Assembly: GCF_000003815.2 (NCBI RefSeq)
Contig: NC_049983.1
Coordinates: 21,015,739 to 21,079,738 of the forward strand
From: Branchiostoma floridae
Lineage: Eukaryota > Chordata > Leptocardii > Amphioxiformes > Branchiostomatidae
Length of the DNA: 64,000 bases
Direction: 5' to 3'
In this document: positions 46,931-57,953 of the stretch, piece after piece
Position numbering within the stretch: the stretch's first letter is position 1
How the letters are laid out: each line of letters starts with the position of its first letter
The notes under the pieces: model-generated
Seen by the model: the letters and a program-made list of their open reading frames with translations, nothing else
The model's database searches: none
Told to the model about the DNA's origin: nothing
Translations under genes and position numbers: made by a program

Positions 46931-47230
46931 CAAAGCTAATACTGAAACTTTCTTCCAACACAAAGGTATACACGAATCAAATTTTCAACGACCAATGTCG
47001 CCTTCTTCAGGATCAACACTGATGACCAATCACTCGCAAGAGTAATACAGACGTGGTCTTACTAACACGAGGTGTCATGGATACGTGACGTCAGCAATTG
47101 CTCAATCGTGCCAGGAAGTTAATAACGCCCCGACATTGTGATGGCTAGAGTACCCTGATGTCAGACAGTGGTCGTTGAACATTTGATCCCTGTACACCTT
47201 ATTGTTGGAAGAAAGTTTAGCATTGCTTTG
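46931..47230. mobile_element. 300-bp inverted-repeat MITE just upstream of paralog 2
   Basis: The left arm 46931-46994 and right arm 47169-47230 are diverged reverse complements. They share caaagc, actttcttccaaca, a gt-tac motif, atcaaat-ttcaacgacca. The core carries TGACGTCA at 47086-47093. A half copy lies at about 52579-52710. The element ends 47 bases before the paralog 2 ATG, on the upstream side, so it sits in the promoter, 5' UTR or 5' intron. Confidence 0.7.
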
Positions 47231-48861
47231 ATAACCACCAACACAGATGAGCTTTCATGATGATATTGGGATTTCATTTACCAAAATACAAATAGTGGGT
47301 AGGTTTTCTGAAGTTGTCAGAAGTGCATTTCCTTCACGATTGACGCTACCATGTATATCCCCTAACCTTAAGGGTTCCCCAGATAACACACTATAAAATA
47401 CAATGCAGGTAGACATTGGGTCAAAAACGGGGGTGTGAATGGTTGTACACATAAATCAGGTCAGCAAGAGGGTGTTCGTTTTGCTGTACATGTATACGTT
47501 GATAACGAATATGTGATTGTATTTTAGGTAGTATATCATAAAATGATAACGTTGTACCAATCATCGAAGAATACAGTGATTTACAGGTGGTCAAACAGCA
47601 CGTTGTTTTTCTATGTAATGTCTGTATAGTCTACTGTGTATATCATAACAAACACGCATGGATTAACTATGTGTTTGGGTTTATCATATTTGGAGTAAAG
47701 CTGTGGTTTGTGTAAGCAAAGTCCTGACACCGATAACATGTCACAATTGATGAAAGTCACCAATATCTACCAAACATAACCTGATCACATGTGTTCAGCA
47801 CAAACAAACAAAATGGACGACACAAAAGGCAACTGACCTAGAATTTTCTAGATTGGGTTCTTAGAAGACCGCTCTTATGCCCCAATTAAAACAAAACAAA
47901 ACAACAGTTTTGCTAACGTAGAAGAGAATCAGATACTTACCAGTTTACGTCAAGACACTGGTGCAGTCCACAAACTCTCAACATGTACTGGACGAGGCCA
48001 AAGTCAACAAACCCTTCATGAGCGTGAGGGTCGTGTGTGTGACTGGGTGTCTCCTATCACCGGTACCGCCTGGGGGTCCACAGCTTTAGTCGTGCAGAGG
48101 CTCCGGTGTGCACACGCTCAATACGTACATGTATTCACAAATCAATTCAACTCTGTCTCTTGCTGTGTTCAAGTGTGAAAGTTTGTACAATGCACTTCTG
48201 TCATGAAGACTGGATTCACAACGAACGAAGATATCAGGTTGTGGAGTTCAGAACATAGATTAAATCTAACCACAATTTGTGAGCACAGTTTTTTTTTTGT
48301 AATTTTCTTAAACCCATAACCTAACGTTACATATGTTCACGGTTTAGTGTGATTCTAGACTACTACTCACCCATGGTGCTACTCACCCGACCGGTATACC
48401 CGTCTCCATGGCGACAGGTGAGGTGGAAAAACTGCCTCCGGCACATTATATCTGTACCCTATTCTGTTATCAACACTTTTGTCTGTTACGTATCTGAGAC
48501 CCAGGAGGACCGAAGATCACATTTACCGAAGATTGCAGTTACACTGCGGTCGATTTCATGCCGATCTGATAGTGATAGTAGGTGTTGCTGCTGATATGGC
48601 GGCTCCGGGAGGGTAATTACCTGTAGCTTCTTAAAAACGCCCGAAGCTGCAACATTTCCCCTATAATATGTGTTGGTTTGACAGCTGAATAAAAGCTCGT
48701 TAATTTATTACAAATCCACCACAATAAGTAATAATTGACAATAAATAAAGGTTCAAACAAACCGTGAACAAACAGTGCAACGAACTCTGTTGATACTATA
48801 TCACTTGACACTGGACAAATCACAAATCCCATCTAGTGGAGGGCAACTGCAAGACCGACAT
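47231..48861. other. Spacer between sulfotransferase paralogs 2 and 3
   Basis: A minus-strand donor-like site (aactg then gtaagtatc) at about 47942 could end a noncoding first exon of paralog 2. No other gene is seen. No clear poly(A) signal for paralog 3 was chosen: the plus-strand TTTATT near 48706 is a candidate. Confidence 0.35.
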
Positions 48862-50634
48862 TTACGGAAGTGTTAGGTTCTTCATGTTACATCGTTCGGC
48901 AATTTTTTGGTTGATTCTTCTCATGACGGTCCGATAGCTGTCGTTGCTGATATGCCCATCCTTGTAGAAATGGGTCAGGTAGTCGAACGGTCTACAGTTA
49001 GCCAGGTTACAGTACAGACAGTGCCGTCCCACCACGTCTTTTCCACTCAGTTTGTGTACCTTTACATCATACATTGCATCTTTTCTGCTTTCCGTTTCGG
49101 TCCACCTTTTCAATTGTGATATAACTGCAGGCCTAGGTCCCCCACCCCCATACAAGTGGATGTTGCTATGGTTTAGTTTCAGCGCTTTTGCTGCTCGCTC
49201 AGCTTGGAGGGAATAATAACAATCAAGGTCTCTTTTCGCCAGTAAACAGAAATCACGGTCTATTGTAAATCCCGGACTCCATCTTGTATCATTCACGACC
49301 ACAGTTGTTGGTGAGACTGGGCACGGGTTCGGACGTGACAGGCTGTCGCACAGTTCTCTCATTTGATGATTGACGCGTCTGAAATATCTCACCTCTCCTA
49401 AAAAGTCATTGCCGGCTGCATGTACCCTCCTCCAGAAGGTTTGGTTGAAGTGGTGATAGAGAGCATAGTCCACATAGCTCCATTCATTATGGATCTGTCT
49501 GACGTCTGGTGGGATGCGCGTCCTCTTGGTAGCATAATGGCGCACATTGGCCTTGTAGTAGAGTATGTCCTGTAAGGTCCAACACATCAGCCGCTTCAGC
49601 AGCACCAGCGACTCATCGAAGTACTCCGTGATCATCACCAGGTGAAAGTCGTCGTGGATCTTCCGCAAAAACGTCTGAGAAATCACTTCTCTTTCTTCCC
49701 TGTCACAGCCCAGAGTAACGCGCTTGTTGTTTTGTGCAGGAAATCCAAGGTCGACCGACATGGAATTCTGGGTGAGACAGTAGGGAACATGGCGGCCGTG
49801 CCCACAACTTTTGTCATATTTTTCTGGATTATTGAGAAACGTCAAGATCGCATGTTCGCCATTTGATCTGATAAGAAATCTATTCTGGAGCCCGTAGTAA
49901 TTCCATATGGACTTGAGGTGACTTAAGGGTTCGCGGATGATGGTAAGGTAGACAGTGTCCTTGGGGAGGACTTGTCGGAAACGTGTTCTGTTGTACACGG
50001 TGTGGTACACCAGCATGTCGAAGGTCTGGTTCGGAGGTACTGGTAAGTAGAATTCTGGGTAAAGACTGTATGGATACGTCATACTAGCCACGAAGGGGTG
50101 AGGGAGTAAAAAGTTGAGTTTCCTGGTGTAGCCATAACGGTTGAGAATGTTCTTCACAGTGTCTCCTCCTACTTTGTGGTTCTTAACGAAAGCAACACGC
50201 CTTCTCTCTTTGCATTTTGGCCACCTAATGGATGACGTGGCACCAGATGATTGGCTGTTGTCCACAGCTCCCATCAGACGGCGCGGATAGCTTTGACCAG
50301 TGCTATTGTAGAAATGGATTTATCAGAATGAATGTTTGATACTGAAAGTCATACGAACCTACTTCAAATGTAGTCAGTAGATAGAAATGTCTTACACCAT
50401 TGTTCAGAGTCCTTGATCAATTGAAGATATATAATGGTTGCTCTCTAATGATTGATAAATTGAGAGTTACGGTTACTATTCATTTGCGACGTTTCACATA
50501 AAAAAGTCAGAGAATAAATTCTTACACACTGAAAGTTTTTCTTACCCTTTAAATAGGCCGTGGGAACAGATGATCGTACCAACTGTGGTGATTACAGCGC
50601 ATGCGGCGAAGGCCTGGTGGCAGTATCTCAACAT
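48862..50634 (-). CDS. Galactose-3-O-sulfotransferase-family enzyme, paralog 3
   Basis: Third member of the tandem set. Exon 1, 50546-50634, gives MLRYCHQ plus a hydrophobic anchor (AFAACAVITTVGTIIC). Exon 2, 48862-50302, holds the catalytic domain. The intron is phase 2, exon 1 is 89 bases exactly as in paralog 2, and the total is 509 residues. PAPS motifs are KNHKVGGDT (about 70-78) and IIREPLSHLKS; CGHGRHVPYCLTQN and RWSPGFTIDRDFC also match paralog 2. A possible 3' acceptor (ttcctgtag) just before the ATG suggests an upstream noncoding exon, and a TGACGTCA octamer lies at 50659-50666. Confidence 0.88.
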
Positions 50635-51950
50635 CACTGGAAGCGAGGCTACAGGAAATGACGTCAAAAGCTACATTCCTCTTTTCATCCAAATGGTGCC
50701 TGACGGATAAGCTGTTATGAGATTGCACAGGTAGATTTGTACTGAAACACAGAGCAAATGCACAATATTGTAGGCTAATGTCTACATAGACATTTTCGCT
50801 CATGTAATCGAACATTTGTAATTGTCGTATTTCCAACACCGAGATTTGCCAGTTTCGGAGAAACGGATTTCAATCGCCCTTTCATGGATTCATAATAAGA
50901 GAGAAAACGCTTTGTTGGAAAAATATGTTAATACGTCCTTTATTGTGCTCATATCAACACGAAAGTATCTACATTTGCATTTGTATTGGTACTTAATATG
51001 GTAGAGAGCCATAACTTCCCACACAATAAGAAAGTGCGTCAAATCCTCCACTGGTATATTGCAGTCTCCATGTGTCCTCTTCGTCAGGTTAAGTTAGATT
51101 CTATATGTAAGATGTTGCGGAGGAAAGCATTACAAGAGTACGTAAATGACTAATGGACAATGACAACCTAAGCATTAGACTCACCTGCTGTGTACTTTTC
51201 ATAAGCTCCCGCGTTCAGTGTCGCACTATGCACAACAAAACATTGAGCACAGGAAAACGTTCCGGTAGAATCTTACGAGGAATACGTGTCAGACTGCAGG
51301 AAAACCAAACGTCATTCCCCGATAACATGCTGGTTTTTACTTAATTATTAATCGAACTCTTGCTGTCACAGTGAGAGCAACAAAGAGACATGTCACCACC
51401 GATTTGGGGTCAAGAATATTTCGTTCATATCGAACAGCCGTTCGTCGTTACAGCAGCAATGACTCATTCTTATGCCACATCACGCAACCGTGCTTGTGTC
51501 CGCTTATTCGGCGCTGCGTTCCTTTATAAATAAATAGCATTGACATCGAATTTATCATTTTACATTTATATGTGAGCTTCTTCACCATTAGGTCATACAT
51601 CAGAAAATTGTGATTGATTTCTTGTGTCTGCATGCTGTTGACGATCATGTGATCATGGACACCTGTGAAGTTGGCCATCATACAGCATAGCAACGTAGAG
51701 AATTGAAAAAGGGAGGGGGAGTATTGACACTACATCCACTTGTTACCACGATGGCACGTACAAGGGCCACTAAGGGGTCATTGAAATATCGCACATTTTC
51801 CTGTACATTTTATGTGTCTACATGTTCTCAATGAAACCATCATTGAGGCAAAATATGCACTATAAACGTCCTGCTGTAATCTTGCACTGTAAATTGTACT
51901 TGTTCGCGACCAAGAGTCATAACGAATTTACTGCATGCTGAAAGACACAC
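50635..51950. other. Spacer between paralog 3 and the MARCH gene
   Basis: Contains presumed regulatory sequence of paralog 3 and the 3' flank of MARCH. No coding exon recognised. Confidence 0.4.
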
Positions 51951-51956
51951 TTTATT
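51951..51956 (-). promoter_or_regulatory. Poly(A) signal for the MARCH-type gene
   Basis: TTTATT on the plus strand (AATAAA on the minus strand), about 120 bases downstream of the MARCH stop codon. Confidence 0.5.
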
Positions 51957-52073
51957 CAATGATATAGAGCAGTCACAAAGAGAATACATACATCATGGTT
52001 CTGTCACAAGATTTGTTCTAAAACGTATTGCACAATATGGCATTTATAGAAAGGCGACGTCACAGTTTTTGCC

Positions 52074-53978
52074 TTACAACTGCACGACTTCGGTGAGCTC
52101 GTGTCCCAACTCCGATTCTCTTGTCTTGGCCGTTAGGCGTCTTCCGATTTCAGCTGCAGTTGCCTTTAAGCAGAAAAACGCCACCACAAGCATAGACATC
52201 GACAGCACAATGCACAGCACCACCGATAACATTGACAGCCAGTCAATGTTTTTCGGAAAATAGCAGATGAGAATGAACAAAGTGTATCCTAGCAACGACA
52301 GGGAGAAGAACGAACAGAAGAGCAGGATGGGTATGCCTACTCCACCGAGAGAAGCATCTTGAGTCTGGTTGATTCCGGTTTCTGAGGAAGACTCGCTTGT
52401 TTCCGCCAAGGACTGGCATCGCTGTTGGAAAGGTACAACAAGTAGACAATTATTAAATGGCGTACAGTTCATGCTAGCTTTGTAGCTATTGTGTATCATT
52501 TTTTTGGCGGATGATCGATGAAGGGGGGGAATAGGTCCAAGTTCAACTACATCCGAAAGAAAGAGCTTTAATCAGATGAACACGTGATCTTACGGATACG
52601 TGACGTCATGAAGGTGGTCAAACGTGGCAGGAATAACGCCCCGTGAAAACGGTCGTTGAAAAGTTGATCCGTGTACATCTTAGAGTTGGAAAAAAGTTTA
52701 GCATTGTACATTGTACATGTAGATTGGTAAAGATACGAATCGAATCATGCAATAAGAAATATTGCAGATCTTTTATTCCCTACGCTACTTATCATTGGAA
52801 TAAACTGACTCTGGCCGATCGCTCCTTGAGCCTTCCTCTGTTCAGAAAAAAATTGACCAAATCTGTGCGCCCCGTCCTTGTTTCGTACTTTGCGTCAGGT
52901 CCCCGTTACCCCTGCGCTTTAATCACACGTTTTCGTCTTGGAACCCATAGTTTAAATCAAAGTCTATTTACCCGTAAACTTGTTGTTAGTCCAGCTTGTT
53001 CTTGCGGTTATCCATGTGAAAGTATCAGCCTTTTCATGTTACACTGCCCTAACTACAATCATCAGAGATCTTCCCTCTTCGGCAATTTGAGAAGACTGGT
53101 AGGTTTTGATATGGACAATCTATCCGACGACAATTTAGTACAAATGCTTTTAAATGGATCTTCTTTTCTGTCCTCTGCAGACAACTCCAAAATATTAATG
53201 TTTGTGCAGACTTTTTTAATAGATACCAATCGCTTCAATAATGACTAAACATCATCCTACCAGTCTTAAAGGACTTAGTTAATCATCATATTCTCAGTTT
53301 ATATCTTTGAATCTTCATTTGTTGTTTTTGCTTCAGTGCTTTGCCTACTTGTTATTTTGTTATCTTGTTTTGTTATCTTGTATTTATCTATCCATGTATT
53401 TGTATTCTTTTGCGGTGGCGGCATGAATATAAGTCACGACTTGAGTGTGCCATCACCATGTCTTGTAAATATATGTTGCAACAATAAAAAAATAAAAAAA
53501 TAAGAAATATTAGAAGCCGACCTCACCTGTATCACGTCATCATCAAATTTCGTCTTGCAGACTTCACATCGATCGCTAGGTGCATCCTTGTTTCTGAGCC
53601 ACTGAGACAGGCAGCCCAAGTGCGTAAACTGTATGGATCCTGAGCATGCGCATGGGGATACTAGCGGCCTACCGGAAGAAGAAAAGTTTCATTGAAAAAC
53701 TCATAGTTAACAATTAAAAGCGATAGATTTTGCAAGATACTGTACTGACGCATAGAAGACAAGAAAACAAGTTGTACAGTGAAGAAGAACTCAGAGAACG
53801 TTGTATTTGTAAGATGTTTGAGATGTTTTGCTGCTGTTTTACGCAAACACCAACTTGTGACACTAGTTGTTACCTACTTGAAGTTTGTGAGGTCCTCCTT
53901 GCTGTGGCAGATACGGCAGATTTCTTCGTCAATAGTGGTGCTAGAAGGCGTAGTCTCTATCCCTGGTTCCTGTGCCAT
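52074..53978 (-). CDS. MARCH-type RING-CH membrane E3 ubiquitin ligase
   Basis: Membrane-associated E3 ligase that ubiquitinates membrane cargo in endosomes, ER or plasma membrane. Three exons: 53878-53978, 53527-53668 and 52074-52421, with phases 2 and 0 agreeing, giving 196 residues. The RING-CH ligands are Cys21, Cys24, Cys40, Cys42, His50, Cys53, Cys68 and Cys71, a perfect C4HC3 series (CRIC, PCACSGSIQFTHLGC, CEVC) with the WLRNK helix between. Two membrane segments follow at about 109-135 and 144-166 (LLFCSFFSLSLLGYTLFILI and VVLCIVLSMSMLVVAFFCL). The compact RING-CH plus two-TM layout resembles MARCH2/3/8-like proteins; I cannot choose among them. Intron 2 (52422-53526) contains a truncated LINE. 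Confidence 0.9.
52579..52710. mobile_element. Half copy of the paralog-2 MITE in a MARCH intron
   Basis: Aligns with the right half of 46931-47230 in the same orientation: ggatacgtgacgtca, gtggcaggaa (gtgccaggaa in the other copy), taacgccccg, ggtcgttgaa, ttgatcc-tgtaca, gttgga and aagtttagcattg. The left arm is absent. It also carries TGACGTCA (52601-52608). Confidence 0.6.
52764..53498 (+). mobile_element. 5'-truncated LINE 3' fragment in MARCH intron 2
   Basis: The open frame to 53248 carries the end of a non-LTR ORF2: RSFIPYATYHWNKL, FRKKL, SPACSCG and FMLHCPNY, which is a common C-terminal signature (zinc-knuckle-like CxC...HC). It is followed by a UTR and an (AATAAAA)n-type tail at 53482-53500. 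AATAAGAAATATT occurs at 52751-52763 and again at 53499-53511, a 13-bp target duplication. The insert is antisense to MARCH. The family is not the Tx1-like LINE at 34 kb. Confidence 0.85.
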
Positions 53979-54157
53979 TGTCACCGAAGCGCAGACCGAC
54001 GGCTAAACGGTTTAAACAACATCAAACAACATTGATATCGTTATAATTTATAATAAGCATGATCGCGGACCGACTAACTTCGCTTGGAGGCGGGGCCATT
54101 AGACTACTAACAACCACGGAGAGTGTGTGTTACACAGGCTAAATACTGCTCAGAAAC

Positions 54158-54430
54158 TACAGCCGCGTGGCGCGTTGGTGCACCCGATCCCTCGATCTCG
54201 GAAGTTAAGCAACGCGCGGTCCGGACAGTACTTGGATGGGAGTCCCCCAACCAAGGACGTCCGGATTGCTGTAGCCTCACCAAGCTTTCCACGAAATCGT
54301 CTTCCGGGAGGGACGAAAAACGGGGGTCCCGTGCTCGAGGAGGTGCCTCGACCACGTTAAACAGCCTCATTACCCACACTTTGGTTACCTACTGGCTGTA
54401 AAATACGCCCGATATTATATTATATTATAT
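54158..54430 (+). mobile_element. 5S-rRNA-derived SINE
   Basis: The first ~120 bases (54158-54277) look like 5S rRNA: cccgat, gatctcggaag-ttaagc (A box about 54201-54215), gtacttggatgggag (box C about 54228-54242) and a final tgctgtagcct. The middle and 5' part have diverged. An unrelated body follows (aagctttccacg through gaggtgcctcgaccacgtta), then a short ATATT simple repeat at about 54411-54429. A Pol III-promoter head plus body plus simple tail defines a 5S-type (SINE3) element. I do not call it a functional 5S gene. Confidence 0.8.
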
Positions 54431-54559
54431 CAGAGAAAAAAGGTTGGAATACAATTGCCAAACAAAATGTGAACCTGCATAGTGAAATATTACGAAGCTA
54501 CACACAGTGAAGATGAGATGCTGCTAGTCACGCATACTACCATGAGGGTCTGCATGCTC

Positions 54560-55650
54560 TTTTCCGTAAGGCGTAGGCAGGCCTTTTCATTTCGCGTAAT
54601 TCGTAGGGAAGCTATTTTATTTCACGTAATTCGTAGTGACGATGGAAAATTTACCGTAAAGCGTAGCCAGTGTATTTCACGTAAAGCGTAATGGAGCCTA
54701 AAAATTTCACGTAAAGCGTAATCTAGCCTAAAAATCACCCGTAAATCGTAGCCTGGTCTCCCAAATTTCGTAAGTCGAAGGGTAGTCTACCAGTAAATTT
54801 AGCCCCTCAAAACACGGAAAATTGCGTTTCAGAGGATCAAGATTTCAAAATTTCGCCGGACCTCCCTTGCTAAACTTTTCACATTCGGTCATCGGCATGG
54901 CAAAAATATGTATCGGGGGCCTCGCCCTCACCTTTTTTGTCGTTAATACGAATGGTATTGTAGTTAGCTAGCTTAGTCTGGCAGCAAAATTTGCCTATGA
55001 AAATGCAGGAAATGTCATTTTAGAGGTTCAAGATGTCAAAATTTCCATGGTCCTCCCGTTGCGCCGCCTCGCTCCTTTGGCGCTCGAAATGCTGAAAAAC
55101 TTATGATGTTGGGGGATGTGACGTGTCAACCTCAAACACCATTTTTTGCTGATAGACATGTCAATAAATTTAGCTTTATATGATATCCATCAAATCAAAA
55201 TTTTGTCTTAGAAAAACTCAGGACGTGGCGTTTTAGGGGGTCAGCCCGGTCAGGATTTCAACAATTTTCCGGACTTATTGCGACGCCTCACCCTTTCGGC
55301 GCTCGACATGGCAAAAAAAAGTTGTGTGGCATCACCCTCAAAAGCTTACGCTGAACCCCTGGGAATCTTTAATCAGATATGCCATTTAACTCAGCTTTGT
55401 CTGCCAGCGAAAATTTACCCTCAAAATTCAGGAAATAGTGTTTCAGAGAGTCAAAAAAGACTCAAATTTTAAACCTTCCCAGCGGAGCATGCTCCCGCCT
55501 CTGTCGAGTCACGGTTGCTAGCCTTCTAGAATTTAGCGTAACTCGTTGCCGGCCTTTCTGAATTCAGCGTAAAACGTTGCCGGCCTTCGTGAATTTAACG
55601 TAAATCGTTGTCGACCGTCCCGAATTTAGCGTAAAGCGTTGTCAGGACCC
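54560..55650. repeat. Repeat-built element: 30-bp terminal arrays around four ~200-bp internal units
   Basis: The left array has eight units starting near 54564, 54593, 54623, 54653, 54678, 54708, 54738 and 54767, with the core CGTAAAGCGTA or variants at about 30-base steps. The right array has four units at about 31-base steps near 55536, 55565, 55597 and 55628 (core AGCGTAAA-CGTTG then CCGGCC). Between them, four diverged units of about 190-215 bases start near 54825, 55013, 55228 and 55437. They share tttcagag, tcaagat-tcaaaattt, ccggacctccc, cctc-cctttcggcgctcgacatggcaaaaa. No reading frame is kept, so it is a non-autonomous transposon or satellite. Confidence 0.75.
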
Positions 55651-56079
55651 CCAATGCAGACCCTCTACCATACGTTACATTTTCACAAAATGTATTTGAC
55701 AGAAATTGTATTTCTGGAGTTATGACATACTTTGTTGATAACGCTGTCCAGTCCATTGGTCGTCCATACTGCTGTCTCCATGTGTGCGCGAGATGGTTTC
55801 TCCTTGAAGACTTATAACGTTAGAACTCGTGTCTTGCAACGATCCGGAACTGCCGTGAAGAATCCCTGGGCCCCCCAGGGCCGTTGGGGCAAGACGTGCG
55901 ACTCAGTAAATTAAACCCGTGGGAGAGGGCCCACTGTGATTTGATTTATTGTGACGTAAGAAACCTTTCAGTGATTATGTCATATTTGTTACTGCGGTAA
56001 TGACAGTAATACCTTACAACAGCGTCACAGTCAACCAACTACAAAGCCCTCGTGACGTAGCACGCCATCATGACGCAAC
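55651..56079. other. Spacer, nothing supported
   Basis: No gene, repeat or RNA element recognised. A possible upstream exon of the CUB gene could lie here or further on but none is supported. Confidence 0.35.
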
Positions 56080-56083
56080 AGTA

Positions 56084-57471
56084 CAGTCGAACCGCAGAGC
56101 TCTATGCGCATCCGTTCTGCGCAGCCCTCTCTACGACAGGTCATACTCCGGAACACAGTTTGTCCTGGCATGACCCCGCTGCATGGGTGTAAGCAAGTGC
56201 CCGTTGTGCAGCAAAAAGACCTCAGACCTACATAATGTTTGTTCTTTCTTACATCTACAGGCTTTGCCCAGTACAGCCATATAGATATTTCATGCATTGC
56301 AAAATGACAGCGAACACTGTAGCTTTCGAAACATTGGCAATTTTTGCCAGTTTATTTGTGGTTGTCTTTTTTGCAGTTCACCATCATCCCATAAGCTAAC
56401 CCCACCACGTGATAGCCCACTTCCTCACCTGAACATTGATACCAAACTTTCTTGTTTAATTTGAGGAGCAACGGGTTTGCCCCGAAATTATCTTCTAACA
56501 TGCGCAAATCACGGTGGTGAAGTTTCGGTCTAGTTGTAGCAGGCCATGCACACTACCCTGCGTTTTGATCGTATTTTCATACATTTCGCATGGTGTCACA
56601 GGCCTCATTTCTTGGTACGAGAAGCTGAATGGGTCCGACTGTCAGATGCAATATAATAAGTGACATGATGATAGACAAGTACACATAGACACAGGGTTTC
56701 AGTACAAAGTCAGACTTTTTAAAAAACATCAGATTTTGAGTCAATCTGTTTCGAACTCCTGGTCCGAATCTGGGTTCGAACGATGGAACCCAGCCGGTAC
56801 GTTCCATTTTCCGTGTCGTGGGGGTCAGGCGAGTTCAAGCCTAATGTTGCAGCGTTTGGAAAAGTTGATAAAACTTACGGCTCAGGATTTGCCGTCGCAA
56901 ATAGACTTCTTAAAACCCACCGAAATGAAACTGACATTAACCAGAAGCCAGAATAAGTGGGATTCATGTGCAAGCATACTGATATCAATACTTCATGTCT
57001 GAGATTTGTAAGGATAGTGAAAGATCAGTGTGTGCGGTTTCACGTTCGAAAAAAGATGCCGGGAAATTCGACATGTTGTCACATAATTTCGGGGCAAACC
57101 CGTTGCTCTTCAAATTTCCCCGGGAACTTAGGTATCAATGAAAAGGTGAGGAATTGGACTTTCGCGCTGTGGATTTATCTCGAGGGATGAAGTTGAAATG
57201 TAAAAAAGACCAGCAAACATAATCTTACCAAAAATTGCTTATGTTTCAAAGCCAACAGCGTTCGCTGCCGTTGGGCAATGCACGAAATATCTACATGGTT
57301 GTACTGGGCAAAACCTGTAGATATGCAAAAGTATAAACATCATGTAGGTCTGAGGTCTTTTTGCTGTACAACAGGCAGTTATAAACACCCATGCAGCTGG
57401 GTCAAATCGGGTCGCGTCAAAAGCCGTATCTTAGAGAATAACGCGTTCTAGGGTGACCTGCGGTTCGACTG
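56084..57471. mobile_element. Long inverted-repeat transposon, arms about 430 bp
   Basis: The left end CAGTCGAACCGCAG (56084) is the reverse complement of the right end CTGCGGTTCGACTG (to 57471). The arms match inward over gcatgggtgt, agcaaaaagacctcagacct, ggctttgcccagtacagcca, tatttcatgcattgc, agcgaac-ctgt, and gagcaacgggtttgccccga, with an estimated 75-80% identity. The AGTA at 56080-56083 repeats at 57472-57475. CAGT ends resemble Tc1/mariner or pogo elements, but the 4-base flank does not fit a TA duplication, so the class is open. The interior (about 56520-57040) has no transposase. Confidence 0.75.
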
Positions 57472-57953
57472 AGTATTCCAAGCGATTTTCGGCTCGTTAT
57501 TGTTCGGAAATAGGCTCTTTCGCTTTCGGTCCGGTGTTCTATAGAACGCCATTCTTGTTGTTCTAACAACATGCCGCAGAGGCACAGTTGCCCTTGTAAC
57601 TAACTATGCAGTCAACAATTTAGCCTTCAAATGATGACTTCTGACAACAACTGCTGGTACACCAGTGAAGATGTAGACCGCTGTCCTGAGAAATGGAAAA
57701 AGCCTGTATCTTAGGTAATGTTGATGAGTAATAGGGACAGTGCAATTTAGTTCCTGAATGGTTCCTTGGCGTCAGGTCGTCAAATGTACTTTTCCCCGGA
57801 CTCTCAACCGGATCTGTGTGTCAAGGTTATTTGTAGTTATTGATCACAATATTATAGCCTGAGATCACAATTTGTGGCACCTCAAACTTATGTATGATTA
57901 CAGTGTAGTGTTCATGTCTCTACTGTACTGTTGGTGTGTTGGGTAACCTGCAG
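57472..57953. other. Upstream of the first identified CUB-gene exon
   Basis: Presumed intron. The first exon found starts after a good acceptor (taacctgcag) with two bases completing a codon, so an upstream exon with the start codon must exist but was not located. Confidence 0.4.

Noticed and set aside
47065-52710. Similarity between the paralog 2 upstream region and MARCH intron 2 read as a duplicated promoter
   Set aside because: The 47 kb copy has long terminal inverted arms, so both are better explained as copies of one MITE than as a segmental promoter duplication.
54158-54277. Functional 5S rRNA gene
   Set aside because: Several bases of the conserved 5S structure are changed and it is fused to a SINE-like body and simple tail.
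54564-54780. Regular ~30-bp repeats that superficially resemble a CRISPR array
   Set aside because: The repeated core is short and degenerate, spacers are not of uniform unique sequence, there are no cas genes and the context is eukaryotic.
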